A DNA stretch of 64,000 nucleotides, from assembly GCA_937885815.1 (NCBI GenBank), contig CALABM010000064.1, forward strand, positions 1-64,000, written 5' to 3'. The DNA comes from an uncultured Verrucomicrobiales bacterium (GTDB taxonomy: Bacteria > Verrucomicrobiota > Verrucomicrobiia > Verrucomicrobiales > Akkermansiaceae). The notes below the pieces were generated by a model. The model was not told where the DNA came from, did not search any database, and worked only from the letters and a program-made list of their open reading frames with translations. The first letter of the stretch is position 1. Each line of letters begins with the position of its first letter. Of the stretch, positions 35,424 through 42,439 are shown piece by piece. Position numbers and translations under genes: made by a program.

Positions 35424-35450
35424 AGGTTTAAAATTTTGTTCTAGAGTTAA

Positions 35451-36056
35451 TTATTGATGATTATTGGTTTGAGGAAGCTCAAACTCGGATATGTAGACCC
35501 TGTTTCCATTTTGGGCATCGGCATAGAATATAAGTTCACTATCTGTGCTTCTGTTGTCAGAAACGCTCACTGACCATATGACATCCATACTTGGCATTTG
35601 AGCGGCCTTTTCTGCAACGACAGGTAATAGGCTGTTGATGCGGCGGATACCGTCAACTCCATATCGGGCAATCGTTCTGTCAAAGCCTCGTCCTCTTTCG
35701 GTTGGTATGCTTACTACGGCACCGGGCAAAATAACAGCTTTGTGTTCGTTTTTCTGTCTGCTCGAAGTTCTTTGTTCGCTCGAAGTTCTTTGTTCATTAG
35801 GAGCCTGACTTTTTTTGTCGCTGTTCAGAGCTGCAACCAGATTGACAACTATGGCTATTCCAAAGAGAATGATGATTGCTGTGATACATCCACGGCCTTT
35901 TGATGGCTTGTGATGATGTATTTGTGTATGTGTTGGAGGGAGTGGCGGGTATGGCGAGAGATTTGCGCTAGACTTTGGTTCTTCCAGCTTGTTTCCGCAA
36001 TAGTGGCAGAACAGAGAACCTTCCGCTGGGGTTTTTCCGCATTTTGAACAGAACAT
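35451..36056 (-). CDS. Zinc-ribbon single-pass membrane protein
   Basis: The 201-aa protein begins with a double-CxxC zinc ribbon (FCSKCGKTPAEGSLFCHYCG). A Pro/His-rich linker, one membrane segment (about 57-77), a Ser/Gln/Arg-rich spacer with a short repeat (EQRTSS, coded twice) and a C-terminal domain of about 90 residues follow. Proteins of this plan are common and mostly uncharacterised. It heads the pair with the SHOCT protein. A likely -35 TTGACT (36131-36126) with TATAAA or TAAACT downstream gives a leader of about 35 bases. Confidence 0.7.
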   Translation of the reverse strand: MFCSKCGKTPAEGSLFCHYCGNKLEEPKSSANLSPYPPLPPTHTQIHHHKPSKGRGCITAIIILFGIAIVVNLVAALNSDKKSQAPNEQRTSSEQRTSSRQKNEHKAVILPGAVVSIPTERGRGFDRTIARYGVDGIRRINSLLPVVAEKAAQMPSMDVIWSVSVSDNRSTDSELIFYADAQNGNRVYISEFELPQTNNHQ

Positions 36057-36152
36057 AGTCGTAAGTGAGGTTGGGAAGAAATAGATGTGTGGGATTAATG
36101 TGAGTTTATATCAAGAAGCGAAAAAAGTCAACAAAAAATATCAAAAAGGTAA

Positions 36153-36181
36153 TTTACAAGTCGTGAAAAGCGTGGTATATT
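36153..36181 (+). promoter_or_regulatory. Promoter of the small RHH-like gene
   Basis: TTTACA (36153-36158), 17 bases, TATATT (36176-36181). Unlike many genes here, the next start also has a purine-rich site AAGGGGA 6 bases before its ATG at 36206. Confidence 0.65.
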
Positions 36182-36205
36182 TCCTTTGAAACAAGGGGAA
36201 AAGTT

Positions 36206-36433
36206 ATGGATAAAATGAACAAAACGATTAAAAAAGAAGAGAAAAGGGTGTTTGGTGAGAGTGTTGGTGATAGGGCGGTAGAAAAATATCAAGAAGATAA
36301 AAAGAATAAGTGTAGCGTGGAGTTGAGTTTGTCGGAATATAATCGTCTGATTCGCCGCGCACTGTCAGAGGGGTGCACACCGGAGGAGCTGGTGGCCCGG
36401 CGGATATCTGAATTAGTAGTGAAGGGGAAATGA
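36206..36433 (+). CDS. Small ribbon-helix-helix-like protein
   Basis: The 75-aa protein has a very charged N-terminal third (residues 1-34). Residues 36-70 (VELSLSEYNRLIRRALSEG, then CTPEELVARRISELV) have the strand-helix-turn-helix spacing of ribbon-helix-helix DNA-binding domains. The same segment recurs, with clear identity, at the C terminus of the next gene, so the two are paralogous modules. A transcriptional repressor or antitoxin-like role is possible but unproven. Base composition is AT-richer than the neighbours. Confidence 0.65.
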   Translation: MDKMNKTIKKEEKRVFGESVGDRAVEKYQEDKKNKCSVELSLSEYNRLIRRALSEGCTPEELVARRISELVVKGK

Positions 36434-36455
36434 ACGTCAGGCTTAAGGCTATTCC

Positions 36456-36483
36456 TTGACTTTGCTGAGCAGTGTGATATGCT
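36456..36483 (+). promoter_or_regulatory. Promoter of the HTH-RHH gene and kinase
   Basis: TTGACT (36456-36461), 16 bases, TATGCT (36478-36483). Seven bases separate it from the ATG at 36491, which predicts a leaderless mRNA. Confidence 0.55.
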
Positions 36484-36490
36484 ATGAATC

Positions 36491-36922
36491 ATGACGATGG
36501 GCGGCGACCAGACGGAGTTCAAGAATGAGGTTAAGCAGTGGCTGCGCAGCCACGGTTTGGATTATGCCTGGATGGCTGAGCGCTGCGGCGTCTCGGAGAT
36601 AACCGTTCGCAATTGGATGAGCCGGAAAATCATTCCGCCGCTTAAGAAACAGCTTATCGAGCGAGCGATGTCTCAGCTGCCCTCATTGCCGGCAGGGGAT
36701 GGCTCCGGTATTGCGATGCCGGGTGTGGCGGTGAACGCCATGATTGCGCTTACCATACAGCTGGCGCCTCAGCTGTACCAGCGGCTCACTGAGCGAGCAT
36801 TGGCTATTGGTTCTACGCCTGAAAATCTGGTGGCACAGACGATAGCCGAGTTGGTGCAGTGTTCTCCGGAGCCGCTGAAGGACATGAAACAGCGCACTGT
36901 TACTCTTCCATCCGGTTCGTAA
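36491..36922 (+). CDS. Two-domain HTH plus ribbon-helix-helix-like regulator
   Basis: The 143-aa protein joins an N-terminal helix-turn-helix (about 14-58; AWMAERCGVSEITVRNWMSR is the core) to a C-terminal segment (about 82-118; LTIQLAPQLYQRLTERALAIG, then STPENLVAQTIAELV) that is paralogous to the RHH-like part of the preceding gene. It lies 12 bases before a Ser/Thr kinase gene and shares its promoter. The likely role is regulating this locus or being a target of the kinase; both are inference. Confidence 0.65.
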   Translation: MTMGGDQTEFKNEVKQWLRSHGLDYAWMAERCGVSEITVRNWMSRKIIPPLKKQLIERAMSQLPSLPAGDGSGIAMPGVAVNAMIALTIQLAPQLYQRLTERALAIGSTPENLVAQTIAELVQCSPEPLKDMKQRTVTLPSGS

Positions 36923-36934
36923 GATAGACTGAGT

Positions 36935-38635
36935 ATGGAGAAGGGAGTTGCAGAACTGGCGCTTCCGGTTGGAACGCTTCTGGAGACCTACGAGCTACGG
37001 GAGGTGCTGGGGCAGGGCGGTGGTGGTATAAGTTACCGCGCGTTTGACCGTGAACTTGAGCGAGAAGTGGTGCTGAAGGAGCATTTTCCTTTGGGGCTGT
37101 GCAGGCGAGACCCTGCTACGGCGGATGTGGAGCCGCTGGATGAAATGCAGTACGAGCTCTCCTTGCAGTCATTTTGTCGCGGTGCGCGCCTGTTGGCCCG
37201 AATGTGCCATGTAGGAGTGGTGCAGATACATGAGATTTTCTGCGCATGCGGCACGGCGTTTCTTGTGATGGATTATGTGGAGGGCGTTGCCTTGCGAGCA
37301 TGGGCCTCGGAAAAGCCCTCAGTTGCGAGAGTGCACAAGTTGCTGGAAGACCTTCTTTCAACACTAGAGTATATACATGGTGTAGGGGTGATTCATCGGG
37401 ATATTAAACCTGCCAATATTCTTGTGCGGGCGAATGGTTGCCCGGTGCTTATAGATTTTGACACCTCCATGCCTGGAGAGCCCACGCATACGCCCACACT
37501 GGTCGGCACTCCGGGATATGCCGCGCCGGAGCAGTTCCGGGAGGGCGCGGTACCCGGTCTTCAGGCTGATATCTATGCTCTGGGGCGAAGCTTGCAGCGG
37601 GTGGCTGAAGAATGCGGTATGCGCCTGCCGCGGTATATTTCCCGTACATTGACGCGAGCCTGTGCTGAAGAACCAGAAAAACGGTATGCCTGTGCGGCTG
37701 AGTGGATGAAGTTCGTGGAGTCAGCTCTCCGTCGCCCGTGGATGATTGCGGCCGGTGCCTTGGTTGTGTTAGTGGGGGCGGCAGGTATAACTTGGGGCCT
37801 GATATCCGGTGATTCAGAGGCGGATTCGAGCGCGGGTAAAAAAAGGAACCATCATATCAGCTCATCTCTTTCTACGGAAAATGGTGCTACGGATGAAGCG
37901 CAAGCTCCGGTCTCACTCGAGTATCACCCTGCTAATCTTGTAAGGTATAATTCATATGGAGACCTTATTCGCGGAGGGAATGTAGAGTTGCCTCCGGCAG
38001 CGGAGGCGTTTGTAAGTGCATTGCTGGCAGCTCAGCGCGAGTACAATGAAGCTTGCGAAGCTAATGATGCCCTTCAGGGGATGGATTTTAATCGCATGGC
38101 ATATGAGGGGCAAAAGGCACTGAATGAAAAGGTGATTGCCCTGATAAATGAATATATAGAAAAGAATTATGGCGGGACTGATCCTGACTCGAGTTCCACG
38201 GAAATGCTTATCGCGCAGGTTCGGCGCATGCGGCTGGAAATCTATGAGGGAATTTTGTCCCATCATGCTACTCATCCGATTCATCTTGTCGCCTATGACA
38301 GTAATGGATTTCTGAAACCGGAGGTTCTCAGCGCCACGGAGAATGAAGTGCGGTTTAAGCGTACTCTTGAAACGTTACAGCGTGAGTACCATAGCCGCTT
38401 GGAATCAGCTACTCAGGAGGCCGCGCAGAGTGGAATGCCTCTCACTGAGGAACAAAGACTGAGACTTTCTCAGCGCTTGCAGCGAGAGCTGAATCAGAAA
38501 GTACTTGCTGTGGTGGATGAATACATAGCCACATATATCCGCGAGGATCACCCCGAATTTAATCAGAATGAACCTTTGCGTCAAAAGATCGCAAATTGGA
38601 ATCTCAGAGAGGTTTTGCCCAGAAAAGGAAAGTAG
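36935..38635 (+). CDS. Transmembrane Hanks-type serine/threonine protein kinase
   Basis: The 566-aa protein has a cytoplasmic kinase domain (about 15-262): glycine loop GQGGGGISY (26-34), K48, HRDIKPAN (154-161), and APE (197-199). The DFG motif reads DFD (174-176), a known tolerated change, so activity is likely. One membrane segment follows at about 269-291. The extracytoplasmic part (about 295-566) contains two related helical units, each starting with a VxYxSxG-like sequence and ending in LNxKVxAxxxEYI. I do not recognise them. It is co-transcribed with the HTH-RHH gene. Confidence 0.88.
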   Translation: MEKGVAELALPVGTLLETYELREVLGQGGGGISYRAFDRELEREVVLKEHFPLGLCRRDPATADVEPLDEMQYELSLQSFCRGARLLARMCHVGVVQIHEIFCACGTAFLVMDYVEGVALRAWASEKPSVARVHKLLEDLLSTLEYIHGVGVIHRDIKPANILVRANGCPVLIDFDTSMPGEPTHTPTLVGTPGYAAPEQFREGAVPGLQADIYALGRSLQRVAEECGMRLPRYISRTLTRACAEEPEKRYACAAEWMKFVESALRRPWMIAAGALVVLVGAAGITWGLISGDSEADSSAGKKRNHHISSSLSTENGATDEAQAPVSLEYHPANLVRYNSYGDLIRGGNVELPPAAEAFVSALLAAQREYNEACEANDALQGMDFNRMAYEGQKALNEKVIALINEYIEKNYGGTDPDSSSTEMLIAQVRRMRLEIYEGILSHHATHPIHLVAYDSNGFLKPEVLSATENEVRFKRTLETLQREYHSRLESATQEAAQSGMPLTEEQRLRLSQRLQRELNQKVLAVVDEYIATYIREDHPEFNQNEPLRQKIANWNLREVLPRKGK

Positions 38636-38686
38636 GGGAGCCCCACTAACCCGAAAGATTGTTTTTTGGGGGGGCTGCTTGTTGAA

Positions 38687-39904
38687 TCAGTTTATTTCAA
38701 TGAGGGGCGCTTCAGCAGGCTCCGGCTCTTCATCATCTGCGGGCGGAGGCTCGTCATCCGGCTGTATTGTTCTGGCGGGGAGAGAGGCTGAGCGGAGGCG
38801 GTCACACATGACTTGCCAGCGGGTACAGATGTCATTTCCATTCATGCAACAGCTGTTTTCGGGCATGCCATCCGCGCGGTCGAAGTTTGTGCGGCTGAGC
38901 ATGATACTGAGCGGAAGTTCAGAATTCGGCACTGCATCCGGCAGGAGGTTGGGGTTAGCGCCGGCGGCCAGCAGCATGTCCAAACGTTTATCGTATTCTG
39001 CGGAATCCAGCTCCTCACTATCAGAGATGACTAATGCCTCAGCCAGTGCCTGAAGGGGAGTTCTTTCTCCGGTGGTGTCATTCACATCCACGAGATTTTC
39101 CCGGAGTATGCGTTCTACAAGGGGCATGCCGGCAGGGGCATCCAGTATATCGCAGAACTCATCCACACTGACACTCTTTCCTAAATCCAGAGCCCAGAGC
39201 CAAGGTTCCGGGTCATCATTTATGGCGAGAGAATATTTCAGCGCCATGCGGGTCGGCTGCGGCGCGGAGTTTAAGTTTGCCCCTTTTTCCACAAGGAGGC
39301 GGAGTGTTTCCTGCCTGTCATTTGCAGAGGGGGTGAGGTCGTTGGGGTAGAGGCTGCAGAGGAGGGGGGTGAAGGGTGTTCCGCAAGGGGTGCCGTGGCA
39401 GGTAAGGATGGTATTCGGGTCCGCACCGTGGTTGATGAGCGCTTTCAATGCTACGAGGTGCCCGTTCTGAGCTGCCAGAATGGTGGGCTCAAAATTGCTG
39501 AAGCCGTCTCCGCAGGTGACGGGGTGGCCGGTAGGTGCCGCACTGCCACTTTGAGTAATGTCGTGCAGGCGCATAAGAATGGGGCGCGCGAAGCGGCGGG
39601 CCTCTAGAGCAATGGTGATTTCCAGCGCCGTATCGGGACTGAGTTCAGGGTTCTCTGAAAGTGTTTGGCGGCGGATGCGGTCAGGAAGTTCCCGGGTCAG
39701 GAAAGTGTTCAGCTCGGTGAGGGCGGCTCGTTCTTGCGGGGACCAGCTTTCGTGGAATTCCGGTTCATTATTCCACTGCCAGCCCCACAGCCACCACGCA
39801 GCTCCGCCGATGGTCAGGAGGAGGATGGTGAAGGTGCAGCACATGAAGCAAGCGGCAATGCGCCACCACTTGCGGCGGGGAGTTTGTGTATCTTTTTCTT
39901 TCAT
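38687..39904 (-). CDS. Membrane-anchored ankyrin-repeat protein, paralogue A
   Basis: The 405-aa protein has a basic N terminus, a Trp-rich membrane segment (about 12-44, ending WWLWGWQW) and an extracytoplasmic part. The core is four or five ankyrin-like units (for example LAAQNGHLVALKALINHGADPN), and an acidic Pro/Glu tail closes the protein. It lies 6 bases after a closely related gene; both share the segment EPExHESWSxxERAALTE just after the membrane. The two arose by tandem duplication. Partners are unknown. Confidence 0.75.
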   Translation of the reverse strand: MKEKDTQTPRRKWWRIAACFMCCTFTILLLTIGGAAWWLWGWQWNNEPEFHESWSPQERAALTELNTFLTRELPDRIRRQTLSENPELSPDTALEITIALEARRFARPILMRLHDITQSGSAAPTGHPVTCGDGFSNFEPTILAAQNGHLVALKALINHGADPNTILTCHGTPCGTPFTPLLCSLYPNDLTPSANDRQETLRLLVEKGANLNSAPQPTRMALKYSLAINDDPEPWLWALDLGKSVSVDEFCDILDAPAGMPLVERILRENLVDVNDTTGERTPLQALAEALVISDSEELDSAEYDKRLDMLLAAGANPNLLPDAVPNSELPLSIMLSRTNFDRADGMPENSCCMNGNDICTRWQVMCDRLRSASLPARTIQPDDEPPPADDEEPEPAEAPLIEIN

Positions 39905-39910
39905 GCCTGT

Positions 39911-40930
39911 TTATTGCTGTAGCATTTGGCACATGCGCTGCCAGATGGTGAGGGCGGTGTCCTGACTGCCATCACAGTTATCACCGCTCATATCACAGCG
40001 GGCGAAGTTTTGTTTTTCCTGAAGAATATCCAGCGGGAAGCTGCGCTCGGCTCCGCCTCCTGCTTCCGGGCGTAAGCGGGGATTAGCGCCGTGTTCCAAC
40101 AGGAGGGCAAGCACTTGTTCGAGAGCCGGCATTTCTGCGGCCTCGGCATCACGAATCCTTCCGGCAAGTACTTGGAGCGGAGTGGCCCGGCCGGTGTTGT
40201 CGTTGGCAAGCTCCGGGTTGCTGCTGAGTACGGCAGTGATGAGTGGCAGGTGCAGCGTGCGCGTGCTAAGGGCTCTGGCGAGTTCTTTCCGCGTCACATT
40301 TTTGCCATGCTCAATAGCCCAAATCCAAGGACCCGGGTTGCCGCGGGTTAGCTCTTGATTGCAGGCTTTTTCCACTTGCTCGGCGTATTGGTTCAAATCT
40401 GTTCCTTCGGAAATGAGCGCATCTGCCAGCGCACGGCGTGCCTCCCATGGGATTTGCTTTTCGGGATCGGTAAAATCGCTGCCCAGCAGGGGGATGATGA
40501 CTTCTGTGCTCATGACTGCACCATGGGTTGCAAGGGCTTTCAGAGCCTCCAAGTGGCCGCTCTGAGCTGCCAGAACTGTGAGAGTGGCCGGGGCGCTATG
40601 GCCACTGGTCGCCACTTCGTTGAGCTCAGAGATGAGGGGTGCCACCGTGAGCTTGGCTGTGATAGCTGTGGAGATGGTGTCGGCAAGGCCTTTGTTATTC
40701 TCATCCGGCGCGGCCTGTTCCCGCAGGTATGCCTCGAACTCCGTAAGGGCGGCTCGTTCTTCCGTGCTCCAGCTCTCATGGTATTCCGGCTCGCCTTGCC
40801 ACTGCCAGCCCCATATCCACCATGTAATTCCGCCCAGCGTGAGTAACAGGAGGCTGAATACGCAGCTCATGAACCAAGCGGCGATACGCCACCATTTCCG
40901 GTGTGTGTTGGGTGCGGGACTGGCTTGCAT
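39911..40930 (-). CDS. Membrane-anchored ankyrin-repeat protein, paralogue B
   Basis: The 339-aa protein shares the N-terminal architecture of its downstream paralogue: KWWRIAA, a hydrophobic segment, WWIWGWQW, then EPEYHESWSTEERAALTE. Ankyrin-like units include LAAQSGHLEALKALATHGA and LALLLEHGANPRLRPEAGG. It is shorter because it lacks the acidic tail and part of the middle. The pair is probably one transcript starting upstream of 40930, where I found no convincing promoter. The C-terminal region, with a cysteine-containing CDMSGDNCDG, resembles CCMNGNDIC in the paralogue. Confidence 0.75.
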   Translation of the reverse strand: MQASPAPNTHRKWWRIAAWFMSCVFSLLLLTLGGITWWIWGWQWQGEPEYHESWSTEERAALTEFEAYLREQAAPDENNKGLADTISTAITAKLTVAPLISELNEVATSGHSAPATLTVLAAQSGHLEALKALATHGAVMSTEVIIPLLGSDFTDPEKQIPWEARRALADALISEGTDLNQYAEQVEKACNQELTRGNPGPWIWAIEHGKNVTRKELARALSTRTLHLPLITAVLSSNPELANDNTGRATPLQVLAGRIRDAEAAEMPALEQVLALLLEHGANPRLRPEAGGGAERSFPLDILQEKQNFARCDMSGDNCDGSQDTALTIWQRMCQMLQQ

Positions 40931-40997
40931 GTAAAAGATAACGGATTGACTGCCCTCATTTAACCATATTGTTCTTCAAATGCAAGAATAAAAGTTT

Positions 40998-41026
40998 TTG
41001 AGCTTCCGGGGGTGAAGCTGCATCAT
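40998..41026 (+). promoter_or_regulatory. Possible promoter of the 69-aa membrane protein
   Basis: TTGAGC (40998-41003), 17 bases, CATCAT (41021-41026), 6 bases before the ATG at 41033. The -10 box is weak. Confidence 0.35.
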
Positions 41027-41032
41027 ACCTGC

Positions 41033-41242
41033 ATGGACCCGGAAAAGATACAACAAACGGAGGATGCGGTGAAGCAGTGGCTGGCTGACAGCCGTCATCG
41101 TAGGTGCTGCAAATTGGCACTGGGCATCGCCAATGGTGTGATGCTGATGGGGCTCACAGCCGGCATGGCTATGCTGTGCCTGCTGGAGCTGCGAAAGGCG
41201 CGTTGCTGCCGCCACTGCCATGGCACAGGCGAGCAGAAGTGA
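41033..41242 (+). CDS. Small single-pass membrane protein with a CxxCxGxG-like tail
   Basis: The 69-aa protein from the ATG at 41033 has a soluble helix (1-25), one membrane segment (about 29-50) and a basic, Cys-rich tail ending CCRHCHGTGEQK. CRHCHGTG matches one half of the DnaJ-type zinc motif CxxCxGxG. The frame is also open from a GTG at 41012. Nothing is known of its role. It lies between the divergent ankyrin pair and the convergent ABC transporter gene. Confidence 0.5.
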   Translation: MDPEKIQQTEDAVKQWLADSRHRRCCKLALGIANGVMLMGLTAGMAMLCLLELRKARCCRHCHGTGEQK

Positions 41243-41252
41243 GGCATGAGAA

Positions 41253-41292
41253 AGCGCGCGCAGCGTTCCCGTGTGGGAATGTTGCGCGCGCT
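41253..41292 (-). terminator. Terminator of the ABC transporter operon
   Basis: An 18-bp stem (41253-41270 with 41275-41292, including two G-U pairs) and a 4-base loop. On the minus strand it is followed by TTTC, 23 bases after the glnQ-like stop. Confidence 0.7.
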
Positions 41293-41314
41293 GAAATGTG
41301 GTAATCTGCGGTTG

Positions 41315-42418
41315 TTAGTACTGAGCGCTGTGGAGCTCCAGGCAGATGCGGTTCACGTGCACGCCATCACGCACGTCCACATCCTCATATTCTTCCACGC
41401 AGGTGCAGAAGGAGTATATCTTAGCCTTAACCTCAGCGGGCATTTTGTCCAGTACGGGGCCGGTGGAGGTGGGCATGAGGATTTCCATGTCCAAGGTGCC
41501 GTTCTTCTCGGAGTAACGGTAGTAGAGGTTCACGTCTCCATGGCCCAGCGGAATGTGCTGAAGCATCTCCTCTGCGAGGGTCATGGCGTGCTGCACGGTC
41601 TGCTCGGAGAGGAAGTACTTGTTGCAGAACTGCTGGAACTCGGCCTCAAGGGCGTAGATATCGAAGTCTTCCGTACGGATGGTGTATTGGAAGTCGCGGA
41701 TGCGGTTGACGAATACGCGGGTGCGCTCACGCTGTGGGTTATCGAAGATTTCTTCCGGCGTGCCTTGCTCGTAGATAACGCCTTGGTCCATGTACAGCAC
41801 GCGGGTGCTGACGTTGCGGGCGAAGGACATCTCGTGTGTCACGATGACCATGGTCATGCCTTGCTTTGCCAGAGTGCGGATAACGGAGAGCACCTCGCTC
41901 ACCATGGTGGGGTCCAGCGCGGACGTGGGCTCGTCAAAGAGGATAATCTCCGGGTTCATGGAGAGACAGCGGGCGATGGCGGCGCGCTGCTTCTGGCCGC
42001 CGGAGAGCTCTGAGGGCATGGAACGGGCCTTCTCTTTCATGCCCACTATCTTCAGTAGCTTAAGCCCGCGCTGAGCAGCCTCTAATTTGCTCTTGCCCAG
42101 TAGTTTGATGGGGCCAATGCATACGTTCTCCAGAACGCTGAGGTGATCAAAAAGATTAAAGGACTGGAACACCATGCCCATCTTGCGGCGCAGTTTGGGC
42201 GCGTCCACCTTTTTATCGGAGAGAAGCTCTTCACCATCCACCACGATACTGCCGCTGGTGGGTTCCTCCAGCAGGTTCAGGCAGCGCAGGAAGGTGCTCT
42301 TACCCGTGCCGGACGGGCCGATGATGGAGATGACCTCACCGCGTTTGATGTCAATATTGACATCATGCAGCACGGTCAGGTTACCGAAAGATTTCTTGAG
42401 GTTACGGATCTGAATCAT
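41315..42418 (-). CDS. Polar amino-acid ABC transporter ATP-binding protein (GlnQ-like) with C-terminal extension
   Basis: The ATPase core (residues 1-243) has Walker A GPSGTGKS (34-41), the signature LSGGQ (138-142), Walker [13 protein letters not shown] (158-169) and the switch histidine H195, typical of GlnQ/HisP. Residues about 245-367 are an added domain absent from standard GlnQ (about 240 aa); the segment [20 protein letters not shown] is helical and vaguely like the N-box helix of anti-sigma-type ATPases, which is only a guess. It follows the fused binding-protein/permease gene by 21 bases and powers that importer. Confidence 0.9.
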   Translation of the reverse strand: MIQIRNLKKSFGNLTVLHDVNIDIKRGEVISIIGPSGTGKSTFLRCLNLLEEPTSGSIVVDGEELLSDKKVDAPKLRRKMGMVFQSFNLFDHLSVLENVCIGPIKLLGKSKLEAAQRGLKLLKIVGMKEKARSMPSELSGGQKQRAAIARCLSMNPEIILFDEPTSALDPTMVSEVLSVIRTLAKQGMTMVIVTHEMSFARNVSTRVLYMDQGVIYEQGTPEEIFDNPQRERTRVFVNRIRDFQYTIRTEDFDIYALEAEFQQFCNKYFLSEQTVQHAMTLAEEMLQHIPLGHGDVNLYYRYSEKNGTLDMEILMPTSTGPVLDKMPAEVKAKIYSFCTCVEEYEDVDVRDGVHVNRICLELHSAQY

Positions 42419-42439
42419 GACTGTGTGTTGCGGTGAAGG

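Noticed and set aside
38640..38680. A terminator hairpin after the Ser/Thr kinase gene
   Set aside because: Complementary C- and G-runs exist, but the intervening loop is long and the T-run lies inside it, so it does not look like a standard terminator.
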